Program-made: the position numbers and the translations under genes
In this document: one piece after another, positions 47,190 to 60,076 of the stretch
Numbering within the stretch: the stretch's first letter is position 1
Layout: each line of letters opens with the position of its first letter
Notes under the pieces: generated by a model
What the model was told of the DNA's origin: nothing
What the model saw: the letters and a program-made list of their open reading frames with translations, nothing else
The model's database searches: none
Assembly: GCA_013407085.1 (NCBI GenBank)
Contig: JACCGJ010012943.1
Coordinates: 1-64,000, forward strand
Source: Atriophallophorus winterbourni
Lineage: Eukaryota > Platyhelminthes > Trematoda > Plagiorchiida > Microphallidae
Length of the DNA stretch: 64,000 nucleotides
Reading direction: 5' to 3'

Positions 47190-49960
47190 ACGATCAGGTG
47201 CATATATACAAATGCTTAGTGTTTAACTAACAAATTAGCTGAACTATGTGAGCTTTGTGATAGACTCTCACTCGATTTGGTTGCAGTTACAGAGACTTGG
47301 TTCCAGCCCTGCATGACTGATGCTGGGCTTTTGATTCCAAAAATGTCACTACTTCGTCGCGATCGTGATCGAAGATCCAGTGGAGTAGTTGCAGTCTACT
47401 ATCACGAACGTTTAGCGCAGTGTAACGTCATCGATCTTCCTGACCTCAGCCTTCCTGATACGATGTGGTGTTCAGTAAAACTAGTCAATGGAGATGAATG
47501 TACGAATGGCATCATTTAACGCTTGCCATCATCCGACAGCTCATACAATGATAAGCTCATCGAATCATTGCAACACATCACAAGATGCCAGACTATGCTA
47601 TTGCTAATCATTGGCGATTTTAATCTCCCGCATCTGTTTTTGAGAGGTGAGCACTACCTGCATTCGTTTGAACATAAATTCAAGGAGGTTATAGAAATTG
47701 CTTCACTACACAATCACGTTGACCAGCCAAATCGCTGGCGGGGTCTTGACCAACATTCAACCCTTGACCTTGTCTTAACGCCTGAGGCAACTGCAGTAGA
47801 GGGTATACAATACCTGGCACCACTGGGGAAGAGTGGTCATGTTGTGCTTTTGTTTGATTATGTATGTAGTGCGGAACGATTGTGTGAAAAAAGACTAGTC
47901 ATAAAGAAAATACAATTTGAATCCTTAAATATCAGTCTCCGGGATGCACACACTCATAAGTTTGATTCAATGGATCCTGGCTCATATTACAATTCGTTTC
48001 TAAATTATCTCAATTCGAAGATTTACGAAAACTCGATTTTTATACCACACAAATGCAGCTACAACAACCCGTTTGTTATTTGGAGTAGAACTGAGAAATG
48101 GTTAGCTGTTAAGCGAGAGTCTTGGGTAACTCATAAGACGTTTGGTACGGAAGAATCTTGGAAACGATTCTGTAAGATACGGAATCAAGTCACGACTTTT
48201 GTAAGAAACGATCGCAAGCAATTCCAGTGGAACTTGCTTGAGAGAATGGGAAAGCATCCTTAGCTTCTCTACAAGATAATAAATGAACGATCAAATATCA
48301 AACCAGGTGTATTCTTTGTACCAACACCTCATGGATTGACCCACACTGCCCAAGATACCGCCGACGATTCAGCAACGTTTTACTCATTTGTCTTCAATCC
48401 AAAGCGTTGTATACCATATCAAGTTTCATCAAGTTCGCTACATTTCGAATTATTAAGTGAAATGACTATCAACGAATACATGGTTGGGCGGGAACATTGT
48501 CGACTAAACGAAAAGAAGTACCCTAGCGCAGACAAAATTACCCCTGCCGTACTTCGCAGGTGTTGCGTTGCTCCTCTCACTTGCATGTTCAATCTCAGCT
48601 TAAGTGAATGAAAAATACCACCGCAATGGAAAGCAGGGATGATAACTCCTATTTATAAAGGCGGTAGCCGTTCAGACACAGCAAACTATAGTCCGGTAAC
48701 GTTACTTCCGGTGATCTCCAAATTAATGAAACACATTGTGACTGCGCGCATAAGAGAAAATTTTGAAAACCAAATATTTTTGAACCGCAAGCACAACACG
48801 GTTTTCGAAGAGGTCGTTGCTGTTTATCTCACCTTCTTACCACGGTCGAGGATTGGACCAAGGCACAGACGAAGGTGAGGCTGTCATGCGTGCTACATGA
48901 TATTTCCGAGGCTTTCGATAGAGTGAACCATGACATTATTAATTGAAAGCTCCAATCTTATGGAATAACGGGAATAGTGCTGAATTGGATGAGGGACAAT
49001 CTTACTGATAGATACGTCCGAGTTCGCGTTGGCAGCACCTTATCTAGAAAAATAGACGTCACGAGTGGAGTTCCGCAAGGCTCGGTGCTTGGACCTCCTC
49101 TATTATTGATGTACATGAACGATATAGTAGAGGATATTGGATGCAACTTGATATTATTTGCCGATGATATTAAAATTTGGAAACGTGTCAGGTCTGTTAA
49201 TGACTGTATGGCGGTTTTACAACTCGGGACTAAACATCCTTATTTCGTTGGTCACAGTTAAATGACTCACCATTTAACCCTGCGAAATGTAAAATGCTGC
49301 AGCTTGGAAAATCTCTGCACCACACGTATCAGCTTGGCACGCAAGGTCTCGTCCTGGACCACCGCAATCTCGGTATCTGGGTTTTGTTTAACCTTAAGCC
49401 TGGACATCACTGACGGATGGTGTACAATAAATCTTGCCGTATCTTGAGTCATCTCAAAAGAATATTCAGAATTTTTACGCCCGAAACACTTACCGGGTAA
49501 CTAACACGTATATACGTCCGGTTATGGAATATTCCTTCTAAGCCTGGGCACCATGGCTGAAGTAGGATATCGAAATCCTCGACAGGATTTATCATTGTGC
49601 AACAAAGTTGGTCTCCCGGTACAGAAATTTGCCTTTCACCGAGCGAATCTCATAACTGAACCTACACGATTTTACCCAACGACGGATACGTTGTGACCTC
49701 GTGTTGAAATTCAAAATCCCACATACTGAAAACCATCCCCTTAAACACTTGCTAAATCCCAATGTCCTTACTCGAACACGAACACATTCAAAGGCTTTAA
49801 GCATTCCGCATTCTCGATTGGATATACATCGAAATTTTTTCTCCGTAAGAATTTGTTTCACTTGGAACTATTTGCCTGAATAAATCAGACGATCAGAATC
49901 TGTTGAGGTTTTCGCTCTCAAACTCGATGAATTTATGATTAACCATGCGGTATGCGAATG
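47190..49960 (+). pseudogene. LINE D ORF2 (endonuclease and RT), broken
   Basis: Endonuclease: LVAVTETWFQPCMTD (47277-47519), then IIGDFNLPHLF and LDLVLTPEATAVEG with SGHVVLLF in 47523-48263; the usual SDH is SGH here. Linker and RT start follow at 48336-48878 (ITPIYKGGSRSDTANY). The RT core at 48977-49261 keeps SGVPQGSVLGP and FADDIKIW. The thumb and C-terminal block (FFSVRICFTWNYLP) continue in other frames to about 49950. The element cannot encode a working enzyme. Confidence 0.85.
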
Positions 49961-50110
49961 TCCCTATTGATGTTTGAGATATTTTATATTTTTATATATA
50001 TTTTTATATGTTTCATATACCTTGTCATCCTATGGTTATTGTTAAGCTTAATGCTTTTCCTACCATACAATTTTCTGAGTTTCTGAGTTCTGAGTTTTTG
50101 TAAATACAAT

Positions 50111-50929
50111 CTTGAACGGTTTCTCGTATAACCGATAAAACCGTGTAACATTTTAAAACTTAATATGTTGCAACGCCCCACTACACAGTGTCTACAAAAC
50201 TGTTGCAGTTTTATATTAGAATATTATTTATTTCTATTATTCGTTAAAATCGAGTAAAATCGAAATAAGTAACTATAAAAATTTGCATGACAACTAAAAC
50301 GAAGCAAGTTTTCGTATAAACAAAAAATCAAGGTTGTTGTTAATAACTAATAAATATATGTTGCGGTGTATGTGATGAATTAGCAAATTTTAATTTGGGA
50401 TGCATAATGGAGTTTTCCCAAAACGCTTAACAATGAACATAAGCTTGTAAAATTGGCAGAAGGAACGTATACATATTAAATAATGCCGAGTAATTAGAAT
50501 CTGCTCTTGAATTAATTGAATTAGGATAGCCACATCATGTTTTAAGCATGCAAGCTTTTTAGTCACGTATTTCTAAACCATCATTATTGCCTTTTATATC
50601 AAACTGTGGTTTTTTGCATTCACGTGCAACCAAACGAGACAAGACGTTTTAGCCCGCCCGCTAATCCGCTCACCAATTTAAGCAAATTGCTAGAGGATAT
50701 ACGAGACGTTGTATGTGAACTGATGTACTGAGATGATCTGACACATTTGAAACGAGTTGATGGGTCAATGAACCCTTTGTTCTCGTTGATTATTGTCAGC
50801 GATTCAGAAGCAAACCGAAGGATATATATATATGACAAAATACATGATCATATATTGTTGCTGTATCCCCGACAGTATATGCTAATCCTTGTAGAGTAAC
50901 TTAGGATATCATTCCATATGTTCTATCAG
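50111..50929. other. No recognisable gene
   Basis: AT-rich spacer between two LINE copies, with no motif recognised. Confidence 0.45.
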
Positions 50930-53066
50930 CATCCAATGATGATTATGCTTGTCTGCGCAGATAAGGACGTCAATTGGTTTCATTTTTCGAAATGTTTTCG
51001 TAATTGGTCAGTTCGATTGATCCTTTGTGTAGCGCATGCCAAATTTGGCATGGGTATCCAATTCAAAGCGAGTACGTCCACCTCACTGATTGCTTTGCGA
51101 AGGCCAAAGTAAGCTACACTCATGATACTTTTGGGGTCATCAGATGACGTCCTGGCGCCGCACACGAATTTGAAGAACAAAACTAGGTTGTTAATTGGCC
51201 CGGAGAAATAGGATAATGCACTGACTGGACTGCTGTTTCTTAGCGTTTCAAAAGTAATTCTTTTGATTGAAGATTGGTCGGTGCCTCTCTGCGAGTGAAA
51301 AAAATTTACGAGGTTGTAAATGAAATAAGTTACATCATATAGCGGAATTTTTACTCAAGTAATTGATGTGTGTGCAATCGTTTGATGTAAAGCTCCGTAA
51401 GGTGGAAATCACCCATCATGAGTAGTTGGGTTCCGCCCAGCTTTCCAGCGTTATTCATTAATTATATCAGCATTTTGTTGTTGGCTTCTGTTGAGGTGGT
51501 TGAGTGATTAATTACACCAAGGATGTAGGTTTGTCCAGATGTCAGGAGTAAACTACACCACATGGTATCTTGGAGCGCAAATCGTGTTTTCGAAACCATT
51601 GTTGATTAAAACCTTTGGTGGCTAAACACAGCTACGCAACACTTGTTTTGGCGCGTTTCGCCGAAGACGGATCGTGTTGTGAATTCCATGATCGCAATCT
51701 TTCACCTGATTGCGGAAATACGTTACGGTTACAGCAATAATATCGACAGAAAACTAATTGCTGAAATGCATTCACTCATCTATTTTGTTTCGCAATCATT
51801 CCGCACTTGTGAATATACAGTTACAACTGTTTTTTATGCACTATCGTCTCTGCGATGTAGATACACAGTTTGTAGTCATGTTGTTGTTGTTTATCATCCT
51901 CAGTATTATTTGCAATCTCTGAAAAGCTGAGTAGGATAATACTCTGCTCATTACTCTTCTTACGACCAGCAATAGGTCCTTCTCTTTTCAACCAATTTAT
52001 ATCGGTGTAGATTCGAATATTCACTATGGAAGATAGCGTAGCAAATAAGAATTTAATGCAACAGTTTCCATATATTTCTCAATATTAGGTGCTATTTTCA
52101 GTTGACGTGGTTCACATGAATAAGGGTAGCGTTGATGGCGAAACAAACGTTCAACTACTGTATGTCTGATTGTTTCAGAACCCATCAACGTAGAGAGGTT
52201 GGAACATTGTTCTAGGTCGTGTCTCTGACTATTAGCAAAAACTGTCTAGCTGGATTTCTGTGTGTTGGTACAGATTTGACTGAGATTGTTTGAGGTCTGA
52301 GCAATATGACCATTTGGATTTAAATTCAATAGTTTCAGTTAAAATTTCAGATCAGCAGAAAGCTTGGTCTTGTTAACCTATTTAATGTCAGAGGTGTTTA
52401 GTTCAGACATGCCGTTGAGTGTCGATTTTATAAAGGATGAGTCTTGACGAGGAGAGCGCTCCGCAAGGCACTCTGGCAGATTTATAATAATTGAGTGTCG
52501 CGGCAGGAATGATCTATGAATATGTATATTATGTCTGGTTGGCATAACAGTCTATATTTTTCGATGTTCCCGTAGTTGTAACGGCAAACTATGCGTTTTG
52601 AACCTTGACTAGATTTTCCAATTATACCTCCAACGTTTTATGCTGAGCTCTAAGCTCAGCATCCACGTTTCATCGCTCGGCACTTGTTGAAGCAAGCAGA
52701 CATGTGTGAGCATTTGTGACACATGAGAGATTTGACCATGTGATTAAGTAGTTTGTTGGTTATTGTGGTATTGTGTGGTCAAAGGTCAAAGTGTAATTTG
52801 TCACCAGATTTAGCCGCAAGTCGTCAGTATCACTTTGAGAATGTTGGTATAAATGTCTTGCACGCGGTGTAATCCTCCCAATTGTTCCCGACAGTAGTAA
52901 ACACCGATGAAATCAATGGACGAACAAAGGCCACAAAATCCATTATTGCTGCGTGATTAGTGTGTGAGTAGCTCCGTCGTAGACAACTCTAAAATTAACC
53001 TTAAAATTCAGACACACAGATCTGGAAGAAATTAGATTTATATATAATCTATCGGGGTCAAATTAA
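50930..53066 (-). mobile_element. CR1-like LINE G, decayed, 3'-incomplete
   Basis: Minus strand from a 5' end near 53066 (GGTCAAATTAATCCAA, as in LINE A) through a UTR sharing AAACACCGATG and CCAGATTTAGCCGC blocks with LINE A. An ORF1 finger remnant lies near 52690-52740 (CHKCSHM), then endonuclease pieces ending at about 50930. The RT is absent. On translation GDFN has become GDFH (about 51400), and FxFVCxAR is readable at 51150-51180. Confidence 0.75.
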
Positions 53067-53790
53067 TCCAAGCCTAATCAGGTCCATTGTTTTCGTAGAC
53101 CTGCAGCAAAATCTTTTGTTGGTGATATAAACATGAAGTTTCACTGCACTAAAGTTCCCGCGCGCAAAATTAGTTTTAATCGAAGTTTACGTGTCAGTCA
53201 TATGCGAAAACAGATTCATGCCTTGCGATTCGTGCAAGGTCTCGAAGCCGATTAAGAAAAACAACTCCATCTAATTTAGCCTATGAAAATTGTAGAGAGT
53301 TTAAAACTGCACATATCGAATCACACTTTCCAGACCATCAAACTGCCGGGCTCTGCGTATAGATCTAATGCATTTAAATTTATCTCATCAATGAAAGCAA
53401 ATTTGTTAACGATCGTTTAGGACATTTTTGTGTTTATGGTTTGACATATTATTTCCGAAATTGAACTTGGTTTCCCGAAAGATGGCAATGCTAATTCACA
53501 CGTATGTTTATGTTGGATTCAATGAATAACAACTTTGTGCCGAAACTTATAGGAGGGCATCCTTTCGAATCTAATTTTATTTGCTGCACTCCAAGAACCC
53601 TCGAACTTTTTATGTCTTTCAAATCTTGCAAAATGTAATCAGACCAATTGCATGGTTGGAATTCGTAAGACTTTGAAATTCGCCAAGTCGTTAACCAAGG
53701 CAATTTTTTTCCCAACACGCTGTCTAGAATGTTATTCTCTTCTGCTGCCTATATATATATATATCACGTAGGGGAAAGGTTTAAATCTAA
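53067..53790. other. No recognisable gene
   Basis: AT-rich, with a short minus frame (53491-53718) and a (TA)n run. No family motif. Confidence 0.4.
53750..53764. repeat. (TA)n microsatellite
   Basis: Uninterrupted TA alternation of about 15 bases, directly visible. Confidence 0.85.
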
Positions 53791-54214
53791 ACCGTTTCAG
53801 AGCACAACTCAAGAAACGGAATGTGCTTATCCATAGTCCGTTGTTTTACGGAGATGCAGTCTGCATTGCTGGCTTCCAAACCTGCTTCAGTCGCCAGTTT
53901 ACTGCTTCTCGTTGAAATCCAAATAATTCGTTTTGAAAATCTTCGTGAACAGAACAAAACTCCTTGTTGATGGAATAATTTGCCTCTCTGACATCCTAAA
54001 CCAGTACACCATTTCTTATATTTTGGTTTATTTATTTTAAATAATCTCTTCCTAGGCAACGAGGTCGAACATTTGCCAGTTTTTCCTGTTTGAACATGAT
54101 GGTATGCTGCCTTCACCTATTAAATATTGTAATGTACGGATCATCACGCTATTCATTGTTGATCGATCGGTCGAAACACTACGTGTGAACAGCGTTGAAA
54201 TTTTTCCTGAACGA

Positions 54215-55518
54215 ATGACCCTGAAAACAAGACAAAGAACCCCGCGGTGCATGTGTGCGGTTTGCCGAATGGTTGTAAGCCCCACGGCGAGATGTGCCAC
54301 ATGTTACGATTGCTTGTCAAACGTGCATGCAAAATGTGATAAGTCGTTGACCCCAGACGTGGTAGCGATTATTAATGGAGACATTTGTCCCGGTGTCTGT
54401 TATGTTTGCCAAGTTTGCAAAAACAAACCAAAGGTGACATCTTCCGAAGCGAAGACCACTGATAACACAATCGAGACACGTCTAAATGGCTTAGAATCCA
54501 GCCTAAAACACTTAATGAACGCATAATGAACGCGACAAAAATACCATTATTGCCGCACTCAGAGACCACTACCGAAAATTCAACAGAGAATTTGTCACAT
54601 TCGAGCAGGCCGACATTTGCCCAGATAACTGCGCAAAATCTGACCAAAACTAAAAAGGATTCATCAGCGTTGCACACATGTCACGGAATTCAGAAAGAAA
54701 TCCACATAGCCACCGTCAAAAACACGGACTCAAACTATAAACCAAAACCCACACGTATAAACCTCAGTGTGATATGTACCAACGTGACCGAGTCACAGGA
54801 AACGCTATTCGAAGCCAAACAGAAGCACGACTTAGTGGAGTGGCATAATCTTTGTAGTCAGATGAAACTGTCCGCAGTTACCCCCTCATCAATTGTTCGG
54901 CTACACCGTCACACGAATTCCCCCCGCAAAAATGATCCACGTCTTTTAAAAGTAACGTTGAAATCAGCTGAGGATGTGGAAAACGTACTTTTAAATGCTT
55001 ACAAGCTTAGAGATGTTTCCAATTCTACAAGTCGTATCCTTCCGGATCTACCATGGTGGGAGCGAAGGACGACAAAGAAATATCGAGAGGAAAATAATCC
55101 AAGAAGTATTGTACTTCTGGGTGTTCCAGATTACGCTGCAGACGATCCTTCTCAAAAGTTTGAGCACGATCACAAACAGTGGAAATACTTAGCTGAAAAG
55201 ATCGGCGTTAAAACATCCATACTTGTAAGCACTTTCAGGATGCCGATGTCTACAAACTATAAAGGGCAAGGTCCTAGCCCTCTGAAGCTAACCTTTTTGA
55301 CAACCGAAATGACCGATAATGTCAAACGCGAATGGAAGTCAAACAGAAGATATCTACCCCAAAACGTAAAGTTAAGCTTGCCCAGGATCAAAACCGAAAT
55401 TCAGCAAACGGATAGTACTGATCAACCTACGCCAAGTGTCACAGTTCAATTGGAACCTCATGCGCCACTTCAAAAAAACGTGAGCATTCCGACTCTGACA
55501 GAGTCGGACCCCCAATAA
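54215..55518 (+). pseudogene. LINE E ORF1, split by an 11-bp tandem duplication
   Basis: The first part (54215-54526; ATG chosen because it precedes the finger) carries CAVCRMVV, CATCYDCLSNVHAKCDKSL and CYVCQVC, a PHD-like zinc finger. It ends in TAA overlapping a new ATG (TAATG at 54524-54528). The second part (54526-55518, 330 aa) carries LSVICTNVTESQETLFEAKQ, LHRHTNSPR, DLPWWERRT, SIVLLGVPDY and PSPLKLTFLTTEM, the RRM-like region. The break lies at ATGAACGCATA/ATGAACGC, a local duplication. The role is RNA binding within the retrotransposition particle. Confidence 0.8.
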
Positions 55519-55529
55519 CCTCTCGTGAT

Positions 55530-57055
55530 ATGAACACTACAAACTTTATTGATTGTTTATATACAAACACACAAAGTCTCTCTAGCAAACTGCTGAACCA
55601 AACAGCTTACACCCCGTCATTACTCATAAAAAACACAATTAAGTGCATCTATACGAACGCAAACAGCCTGATCAATAAGCTGCACGAACTCTCCGAGATT
55701 TGTGATGAAACGAACCCAGACATAGTTGCCATAACAGAAACGTGGTTCACTACCTCGTTTTCTGATCTAGAACTCTCTTTACCAAGCATGTCTTCATTTC
55801 GACGTGACCGTTTGAGTGATGGCGGAGGAGCAGCACTCTACTGCAAACAATCATTCATTTGCAGAGTTATGAATGACCAAAATCTGGATATACCCGACAC
55901 GCTTTGGTGTACTATAACTCTTACTTCTGGTGACCAGTGCGTTATTGGAGTGATTTACCGTTCTCCAACCGCGAACCTCGAACTGAACAACAAACTGATT
56001 ACTGCTTTGCACTATGTAACAACGCGATACAACACTCAAATTTTGATAATGGGAGACTTCAACCTTCCCCAGCTATATAACCGTGATGATCATCCACCAG
56101 AGACATTTGAACACGAACTTCGAGCAGTCTTGGATTACACACCCCTCTATAACCACGTTAAAGGATTTACTCGTATGAGGGGAGCTGACAGGCCGTCTAC
56201 CTTGGACTTGATACTTACATCTGATCCTACCGCTGTAGAAACTATCATCTATAAACCGCCGATCGGACGGAGCGACCACGTTGTCCTGGAATTCGACTAC
56301 GTTTGTAGTGCTAGGCGCAAATTTGACGGAATGAAATGCTTCAGAAAGGCAAACCACCGTACCCTTTGTGCCAAGCTTCAAAGCATTAGTCTCATACAGT
56401 TGGATTACTCCGATCCAGACAGTCATTGGCGCTCTCTCCTACAACACCTGAAATTTATATTGGAGAAACATTCAAACCTCGTCCCGAAGAAAAATCCTCG
56501 ACGTAACAAATTTAAGCTACGTAGAAGGACCAAAAAATGGATGCAGCAAAGGGCAATAGCATGGAAGTTTCATAAGACTACAAATACAGCTGATTCTTGG
56601 ATGCAATTTACGCGACTGCGAAATTAAGTTATCAGCTTGATTCGAGACGATAAACAAGCTTTTCAATCGCAATTGATTTCACAGATGCATCGGAATCCAA
56701 AGCTTTTATATGGACTTGTAAACGACAGAACAAATATCAAACCAGATGTCTTTGCACTAAGAACTTCATCCGAATTCACTGAATCCGTTGAACAAACCGC
56801 TGATTTGTAAGCAGACTTTTATGCTGGAGTATTTGCACCGAAATCCACAGAGCACGAACAGGAACCAAGCATCCGTTATAACCGTCCCGCTCTGAGTGAA
56901 ATATTATTTACTCCAATGGTGGTTGCGCAGCACTTAAGAAAGTTAATCGCAAAGAAATCTCCGGAACCAGACGAAATTTCACCGAAGCTCCTCAAAATCT
57001 GTCATGTGCAGCTCTCGGAACCTTTATCTCGTCTGTTTAACGAATTGCTTCAAGT
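55530..57055 (+). pseudogene. LINE E ORF2 (complete endonuclease, RT cut short)
   Basis: The open frame 55530-56627 (365 aa) carries all endonuclease signatures: CIYTNANSLINKL, AITETWF, IGVIYRSP, IMGDFNLPQLY, LDLILTSD and RSDHVVLEF. An extra diverged copy of the first block (CLYTNTQSLSSKLLN) precedes it. A stop at about 56625 interrupts the linker, which continues as LIRDDKQAF and NPKLLYGLVNDRTNIKP, with another stop near 56807. The RT begins (KSPEPDEISPKLLK) but ends at the junction with LINE F. The nuclease looks catalytically complete. Confidence 0.85.
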
Positions 57056-57270
57056 TAAGATGTAAGATTTAGATTTAAGATTTATGGTTAAAAAAGCAAA
57101 TTGCTGTACAATACCATAGGATATACGCATAAAAATTATTTTAAAAAAATCGTTACTTTTTGATCATGTTCTTCATAGGTGGAGCAAAAATAATCCTCAA
57201 TGGCAACACAGACTGAGGGAAAAGAATCTTTGGATGGACGGTAGTTCCGTGCGTTAAAATTTTATAGACA

Positions 57271-60050
57271 TCAATAGGTAGGGGCCAACGCAGTAGTTCT
57301 CAACATAAGGTTTCGTAACCTTTGTTTAAAGATGTGCTCGTTCGATGAGGTAACAATAACTATCGGCAAGCTATTCCACAGGAAGCATACACGAACAGCG
57401 AAGAAGTGACGACGACAATTCAATCGTGAGTGTGGGATTTGAAGGGTCAAAGGGTGGCTGCGTGTGGGGACAACGGAACGAAACTTGAAGAGGTGTTTGA
57501 GAGGGTGGGATTTCGCGTAGATGATTCGATATGTCAGAGTGAGGTCGTGTAGGATACGTCTGCGCTCGAGGGTGCACAGTCCAAGTCTGGTCAGTCGCTG
57601 CTCAAAGGGTAAATTATTCAATCCGGTAACCGTTTTGGTTGCCTTGTGATAAATTCGTTCGAGGAGCGAGATGTTTTTTTCCATCCATGGCGTCCAAGCT
57701 TGTACAGCGTAGTCAACGACAGGATGTATGTAAGTGTTTAGTAATTTCACGAGTGAGTGTGGTGGGAAACGTCCGAAAATGCGTTTCAGTAAACCTAGCA
57801 AGCTGCACGCACGCTTGTAGACGGCTTCGCACTGTAGGCTGTTCTTCAAAGTGCCAGACACCAAGATTCCGAGATCTTTTTGTGATGTACTCCATTCAAG
57901 CGGGTGGCTGCCAAGTGTATAGGGAAAGGGAAAGGGTTTTCCGACTTGCAACATTTTGCACTTGCGGAAATTAAATGGCAGTTTGTTTTGGATTGACCAC
58001 TGGTGCAGTTTATTCAAATCTCCTTGCAGAACTTGACAGTCCTCGATAGAGTTGACCTTCGTCCAGATTTTTACGTCGTCTGCGAATAAAACAAGCTTAC
58101 ATGCTAGTAAGTTCGGTAGATCGTTTATAAATAAGAGAAACAGTATCGGACCGAGAACCGAACCCTGAGGGACTCCGCTCGTGGCTTCAATTGTTCGAGA
58201 AGTTTCACCATCTATTCTGACTTTTACTTTGCGTCCAGACAGGTAACTTGTGAACCATGTTAGTAGGTTTCCGATGACGCCAACATTCTACAGCTTCTGA
58301 AGCAGTAAGGAGTGATTCACTCTGTCGAATGCTTTAGATATATCTAAGTAACCGGCATGAACGGAACCCCCTTGGTCTAGTGCTTGCGTCCAGTCATTTA
58401 GAGTCGTGAGTAAGTTAGACAGGCATGAATATGTTTTCCTAAATCCGTGTTGTGTGAAAGTTATTAGCTGATGGTTCTCGAGATGTTCAACAAGTCGTTC
58501 ACACACCAGGCGTTCCAAAATTTTAGAAACCGCTGAAAGAAGCGTCACGGGGCGGTAATTCGCCGGATCAGAACGACTGCCCCCTTTGTAGATTGGTGTG
58601 ATAACACCGGTTTTCCATTGAGTTGGTACGGTTCCCGTATTCAATGAGTGCCTGAATAGACCACTTAGTGGGCCACAAAGCTCCAGCTCGCATGACTTCA
58701 GAACAGCGGGTGTTATTCCATCCTCTCCTGGTGATTTGCGAACGTTCAGCCGGCGTAGATGCTTTCGCACAACCGTAGGATTTACCTCGATGTTGCTAAG
58801 GCATTCGACTTGTAGTGGGTGCGGCAAAGACGTCAGCGTTGACACGTTCTTTGGACAAAATACTTGCGCATAAAATGATATTAGGGCATCAGCTGTATCC
58901 TTGACATTATCAGTCAGTCCGTTCTCTGTCTGGATAGGAAATACACCTGGTTTAACCTTGGTCGCGGTGTTTACGATGGTGTACAGCAACTTAGGATGTC
59001 GTTCCATCTGGTCGATCAGCTTAAAATGGTGATATTGCTTGTCTTCTCGAATTAAGGACGTCACCTTGTTACGAAAACTACGAAAGTGTTCCCAAGATGC
59101 GTCTGTTCGTGTTATTTTATGTGCAGCCCATGCGGAATTTCGCATGGCTATCCACTTCCGAGTGCGGCTTCGGAGTTTGAAGCAAAATGTTCTTGATTTC
59201 CTTTTGGGAACACAGGTAGAATTTTCGTCTAGTTTTGTACCGATATAACTTAACAGACTAGAACAATGAGTATCTGCATTCGTAAGATCGAGATGTTTTT
59301 CCTCCATAATCGTAATGGCACCGCGAAGGCCGAAGTAATCGACTCTCCTGATGAACTTAACGTCACCGACGCCCTTCTGGCGTTGCACACGAATTCGAAG
59401 GACAACACAAGATGGTCACTTAGCCCCAAAGGACTATGATACTGCACTGACTCCACTGCTGTTGCTTCGGAGGTTAAAACCAGATCTAGAATTGACGATT
59501 CATTGAGGCCCCTTTGTCGAGTGAATGAATGGACATGGTTGTATAGGGGAGTGAAAGTGATAATCTCACGGAATTTGTACTCAAGGGATTGCTGAGTATG
59601 CACACTTTTGGTGTAGAGATGTGGGAGGTTAAAATCACCCATTATTAACAATTGGCATCCTCTAAGGTTTCCAGCGTTGCGCATCATTTGTAACAACGTT
59701 TCATTGTGGGCATCGGAAGAGTTGGGCGAGCGGTAGATCACACCAAGTATACAGTTCTCTCCAGTTTCCAAGCGAAGGCTACACCACATGGTGTCCTCTA
59801 GCTCAAACCTTGTGTCAGGTACAGCTGTGCATTGAAGACGTTCGTTATAATACAAAGCAACTCCACCACCTGATCTTGAACGGTCTCGTCGAAGTAGGAT
59901 CATGTTGGGAAGTGCCAGCTCGCAATCGTTCACCTGATCGTAAAACCATGTTTCGGTAACAGCAATGATGTCAGCAGAAAACTGAGCGTTAAAGTGAGAC
60001 AATTCGGCGATTTTGTTCCGCAAGCACTGTGCATTTGTGTATAGGCATTT
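57271..60050 (-). pseudogene. LINE F ORF2 (endonuclease and RT), two lesions
   Basis: Endonuclease (59250-60023): IIAVTETWFYDQ, GVIYRSPNSS, IMGDFNLPHLY, LDLVLTSEATAVE and LSDHLVLSFEFVCNAR, all catalytic residues present. A frameshift near 59390 moves to the linker/RT frame (58288-59388): ITPIYKGGSRSDPANYRPVTL, QHGFRKTYSCLSNLL and DISKAFDRVNH. TAG at 58288-58290 follows LLQKL. The same frame continues to 57271 with SGVPQGSVLGPILFL, LVLFADDVKIW, the thumb, AWTPWMEKNISLLERIYHKA and FFAVRVCFLWNSLP. Apart from the two lesions the enzyme is complete. Confidence 0.88.
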
Positions 60051-60076
60051 AACAGTGGTTTTCGTGTGTAGCGAGC

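Larger units (their letters stand above)
45955..50110 (+). mobile_element. CR1-like LINE D, decayed
   Basis: Begins inside ORF1 (zinc finger end LPGVCYVCGACRS), so it is 5'-truncated. It continues through ORF1 and ORF2 to a 3' hairpin (50044-50056) and a TTCTGAG-type tandem tail (about 50070-50100). Many stops and frame changes are present. Confidence 0.85.
53791..57058 (+). mobile_element. CR1-like LINE E, 3'-truncated
   Basis: Plus-strand element with well-preserved ORF1 and endonuclease, cut off within the RT where the tail of minus-strand LINE F begins (about 57058). The 5' limit is uncertain. Only a few stops interrupt it, so it is among the less decayed copies in the window. Confidence 0.8.
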
